Both the position numbers and the translations under genes were made by a program. Positions 61,668 to 64,000 of a stretch of DNA of 64,000 nucleotides are shown here, piece by piece (position 1 is the first letter of the stretch; each line of letters begins with the position of its first letter). This DNA is from Bacteroidales bacterium. Its GTDB lineage: Bacteria; Bacteroidota; Bacteroidia; Bacteroidales; P3. Location: positions 1 to 64,000 of the forward strand of contig JAFZXE010000028.1 of assembly GCA_017616895.1 (NCBI GenBank). Reading direction: 5' to 3'. The notes under the pieces were generated by a model, which ran no database searches, was not told the origin of the DNA, and saw nothing but the letters and a program-made list of their open reading frames with translations.

Positions 61668-62078
61668 ATGGAAGCTAAAGAACAGAAAGAAGAAGCTACA
61701 AAGAATGTGAAAAGACCTAAAGTCATCAACACAACAATCACCCGCAACACCAACGACTTCAGCCAGGAGACGGGCAACATCTACGAAACCGTCGCTATGC
61801 TGACCAAACGCGCCAACCAGCTGGCCGTGGAGGAGAAGAAGGAACTGCACAAGAAAATCGAGGAGTTCTCGACGGGCACCGACACGATGGACGAGATGTT
61901 CGAAAACCGCGAGCAAATCGAGATAGTGCGCCACTACGAGCAGATGCCGAAGCCGGTTCTGGTCGCCACTCAGGAATATCTCGACCACGAAATCTACTAC
62001 CGCAACCCCGCCAAGGAGGACAAGGAGCAGGCTCAAATCGAGGCTCTCGAGAACGAGGTGATTTCGAAAAAGAAATAA
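61668..62078 (+). CDS. rpoZ: RNA polymerase omega subunit (Bacteroidota type)
   Basis: 136 residues from ATG 61668. Core FSQETGNIYETVAMLTKRANQLA and KKELHKKIEEFSTGTDTMDE match the Bacteroidota RpoZ/Rpb6-like family, whose members are longer and more divergent than E. coli omega, with acidic/basic tails. Location between bamD and coaBC is the usual one in Bacteroidota. Confidence 0.85.
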   Translation: MEAKEQKEEATKNVKRPKVINTTITRNTNDFSQETGNIYETVAMLTKRANQLAVEEKKELHKKIEEFSTGTDTMDEMFENREQIEIVRHYEQMPKPVLVATQEYLDHEIYYRNPAKEDKEQAQIEALENEVISKKK

Positions 62079-62084
62079 GCAGTC

Positions 62085-62124
62085 GGGCGCGTACCCGCAC
62101 AGGGCGGTCGTGCCCGACAGGGCA
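62085..62124 (+). repeat. Two GC-rich words after rpoZ
   Basis: GGGCGCGTACCCGCACAGGG then CGGTCGTGCCCGACAGGGC, within ten bases of the stop. Confidence 0.65.
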
Positions 62125-62176
62125 AAAATAGTTTTAAGCTGTAAGTTTTAAGTAATTAGCGGTCAGCGGTTAGAGT

Positions 62177-63391
62177 ATGAAAGTCATCATCGGCATAACG
62201 GGAGGCATCGCGGCATATAAGGTGCCCGAACTTGTGCGCCTGTTCCGCAAAGCGGGACACGAGGTGCAGTGTGTGGCGACGAGCCACGCGCTGGAGTTCG
62301 TCACGCCGCTCACGCTCGAGACGGTGTCGGGCAACAAACTTTACAGCGACCTCTTCGCTCCCGCCAACGACCACACGACCGAGCATGTGTCGCTCAAAGA
62401 CTGGGGCGACATCATGGTGGTGGCGCCTGCCACAGCCAACATCATAGGCAAGATGGCCTCAGGCATAGGCGACGACGCGCTTTCGACCTTGCTGCTGGCC
62501 TTCAGCGGCAAACCGCTGTATGTGTGTCCGGCGATGAACACGCAGATGATGGAGAACCCCGCCGTGATTCGCAACATCGAGACGCTCAAGTCGTGGGGCA
62601 TCCACATCATCGACGCGACCGAAGGCGAGCTGGCTTGCGGCACCACAGGCAAAGGCCGCATGGAAGAACCCGAAAGAATTTTCGAGATAGTGTGCGTGCC
62701 CGCACAGGGGTCCGTGCCCGGACAGGGCAGTTCGTTGACTGGCAAGAACGTCCTCATCACCGCCGGCCCCACCTACGAACGCATCGACGCGGTGCGCTTT
62801 ATCGGCAACTTCTCGTCGGGCAAGATGGGATTTGCCCTCGCCGAAGAGTTCTCCAATCGCGGAGCAAAGGTGACGCTGGTGACCGGTCCTACGGCACAAA
62901 CCGTGCACAACAAAAACATCGAGCGCATCGACGTGGAGTCGGCACAGCAGATGTACGACGCCTGCGTGTCGCACTTCGACTCAACGGATATCGCTGTGCT
63001 TTCGGCGGCGGTGGCCGACTACCGTCCCGAAAGCACCTACGACGGCAAGATGAAGAAACAGGGCGACGAAGGTATGGTGATACGCCTTGTGCAGAACCCC
63101 GACATACTCGCCACCCTCGGCAAACGCAAACGCGACGGGCAGATGCTGGTTGGCTTCGCACTCGAAAGCAGCAACGAGATGGAATACGCCCAAAGCAAAC
63201 TGCAGCGCAAAGGGCTCGACATGATTGTGATGAACTCGCTTCGCGACAAAGGGGCCTGCTTCGGCACCGACACCAACAAAATCACCATCATCAACCGAAA
63301 GGGCGATGTGAAGCAAGGCACGATGAAAAGCAAAGCCGACGTAGCAAAAGACATAGTTGAATCAGTAGCGGATTTTTTGAACGATGACTGA
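62177..63391 (+). CDS. coaBC: Bifunctional CoaBC (phosphopantothenoylcysteine synthase/decarboxylase)
   Basis: 404 residues. CoaC part: GITGGIAAYKVPELVRLFRK (about 6-25), PAMNTQMMENP (flavoprotein/active site), ELACGTTGKGRMEEP. CoaB part: LITAGPTYERIDAVRFIGNF, SSGKMG, AVADYRPES and a KKTPDIL-like VQNPDILATLG. The linker, CVPAQGSVPGQGSS (about 173-186), is encoded by two GC-rich repeat words (62693-62727) inserted in frame. Does both steps from 4'-phosphopantothenate to 4'-phosphopantetheine. Overlaps the next gene by 8 bases. Confidence 0.93.
   Translation: MKVIIGITGGIAAYKVPELVRLFRKAGHEVQCVATSHALEFVTPLTLETVSGNKLYSDLFAPANDHTTEHVSLKDWGDIMVVAPATANIIGKMASGIGDDALSTLLLAFSGKPLYVCPAMNTQMMENPAVIRNIETLKSWGIHIIDATEGELACGTTGKGRMEEPERIFEIVCVPAQGSVPGQGSSLTGKNVLITAGPTYERIDAVRFIGNFSSGKMGFALAEEFSNRGAKVTLVTGPTAQTVHNKNIERIDVESAQQMYDACVSHFDSTDIAVLSAAVADYRPESTYDGKMKKQGDEGMVIRLVQNPDILATLGKRKRDGQMLVGFALESSNEMEYAQSKLQRKGLDMIVMNSLRDKGACFGTDTNKITIINRKGDVKQGTMKSKADVAKDIVESVADFLNDD
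62693..62727 (+). repeat. Two GC-rich words inside coaBC
   Basis: TGCGTGCCCGCACAGGGG then TCCGTGCCCGGACAGGGC in the linker between the CoaC and CoaB domains, frame preserved. Confidence 0.75.
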
Positions 63392-64000
63392 CAAAAGCAT
63401 GAAAAGACTTAGCATAATCGCGATAATACTTTCCGGCATAGCGCTGATTGCGATAGCCGGAAATATTTTTATTTTCGCCACCCATAAAGAGCCGCCTCAC
63501 GAGATTCACAAGCAGGCGATACAACACAGCTACCACATCTACGCGCCGCCGATTCCCGACAGCGTCACCTTCTGCGGCGAACAGCTGCCTATGGACACCT
63601 ACTATGTGCGCGAAGCGCTCGACCGCGAGCTGATAGTGAACATGTACGGCCACACCAACATGATAATGTGGATGAAACGCGCCAACCGCGTGTTCCCCGT
63701 CATCGAGCCGATACTGAAAAAGAACGGCGTGCCGCCTGATATGAAGTACCTCTGCGTGGCCGAAAGCGGATTGACCAACGCCACCTCGCCGGCAAAGGCG
63801 CAGGGCTACTGGCAGTTTATGGAGGCGACGGGCAAAAGCTACGGCCTTGAGATAAACGCCGACATCGACATGCGCAACGACCTCGAAGCCTCGACCGAAG
63901 CGGCTTGCCGCTATCTTAAGACCCTCTACAACCACTTGGGCAGCTGGTCGGCGGCAGCGGCGGCATACAACTGCGGCGAAGGCGGCCTCTCGAAACGTAT
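63384..64000 (+). CDS. Lytic transglycosylase (SLT family), partial
   Basis: At least 205 residues, running off the window end. Start ATG 63384 overlaps coaBC; ATG 63399 is an alternative. Signal anchor (KRLSIIAIILSGIALIAIAG), then SLT motifs MKYLCVAESGLTNATSPAKAQGYWQFM (catalytic Glu in AESGL, about 116-140, in parts) and AAAAYNCGEGGLSKR at the visible end. Cleaves peptidoglycan glycans. In frame to the last base. Confidence 0.85.
   Translation, partial: MTDKSMKRLSIIAIILSGIALIAIAGNIFIFATHKEPPHEIHKQAIQHSYHIYAPPIPDSVTFCGEQLPMDTYYVREALDRELIVNMYGHTNMIMWMKRANRVFPVIEPILKKNGVPPDMKYLCVAESGLTNATSPAKAQGYWQFMEATGKSYGLEINADIDMRNDLEASTEAACRYLKTLYNHLGSWSAAAAAYNCGEGGLSKR

Overview
The window looks like a chromosomal segment of an anaerobic member of the Bacteroidales (phylum Bacteroidota). 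This rests on Bacteroidota-type promoters (TAnnTTTG at -7) ahead of many genes, a PorD-type (DUF4835) type IX secretion component, a secreted hydrolase with a C-terminal T9SS sorting domain, an ~1100-residue SecA, a Bacteroidota omega subunit, several Bacteroidota-only families (DUF3127, DUF6029, DUF6913, Porin_10-like, Omp28-like) and a HydG maturase for [FeFe] hydrogenase. I recognised no rRNA, tRNA, CRISPR array, complete insertion sequence or prophage.

Layout. 1-9.4 kb: trmH, a small secreted protein, then minus-strand secA, an aminotransferase, porD and a large TPR protein. 9.5-12.6 kb: a secreted three-repeat Fib_succ_major protein, two tandem 266-bp hairpin-rich repeats, and an unusual small-ORF plus 11-bp-period array. 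12.6-18.5 kb: gyrB followed directly by an EcoRV-like restriction endonuclease and its adenine methylase, then pepE, a ParE/RelE-type toxin-antitoxin pair and a DUF975 protein. 18.6-34.6 kb: two DUF805 proteins, nfo, typA, membrane protein, rnhB, DUF6913-dapA-thioesterase-prenyl synthase, a TlpA-like thioredoxin, two envelope proteins, a MATE exporter, and a TM1266-like regulator with hydG. 34.7-38.3 kb is an accessory patch: antitoxin-like ORF, 11-bp array, GmrSD-like DUF262/DUF1524 protein and hicBA. 38.3-52.7 kb is mostly housekeeping: secreted SGNH hydrolase, HerA-like ATPase, corA, DUF3127, folate cyclo-ligase, panD, flippase-like protein, trxB, porin, pta, two-domain secreted protein, glyS. 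52.7-58.3 kb is a second accessory patch: gene fragments, a candidate structured RNA or 49-residue ORF, an AAA/DUF4143 ATPase between direct repeats, a DUF1016 remnant and a type IIG-like restriction-methylase. 58.3-64 kb: Fib_succ lipoprotein, a second small-ORF/11-bp array, TraB/GumN protein, bamD, omega subunit, coaBC and the start of a lytic transglycosylase.

Two features stand out. First, a cassette occurs at 12.18-12.44 kb and 59.19-59.46 kb: promoter, roughly 38-codon ORF ending in a conserved peptide core (QN-L/M-PLQ-H/D-I), exactly 12 bases, then a degenerate array of eleven units with a strict 11-bp period. A third, diverged 11-bp-period array lies at 35.15-35.22 kb. Second, most intergenic gaps are built from a small vocabulary of short dispersed words (TATCAACA, GTGACCTGTGATC, TTAAGCTGTAAG, GTGAATTGTGAA, CTGCTAACTGCTGA, GTGCCCGCACAGGGC). 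Some carry promoters, some sit exactly at stop codons, and several lie in frame inside genes (coaBC, the MATE exporter, two membrane-protein genes and an Omp28-like lipoprotein).
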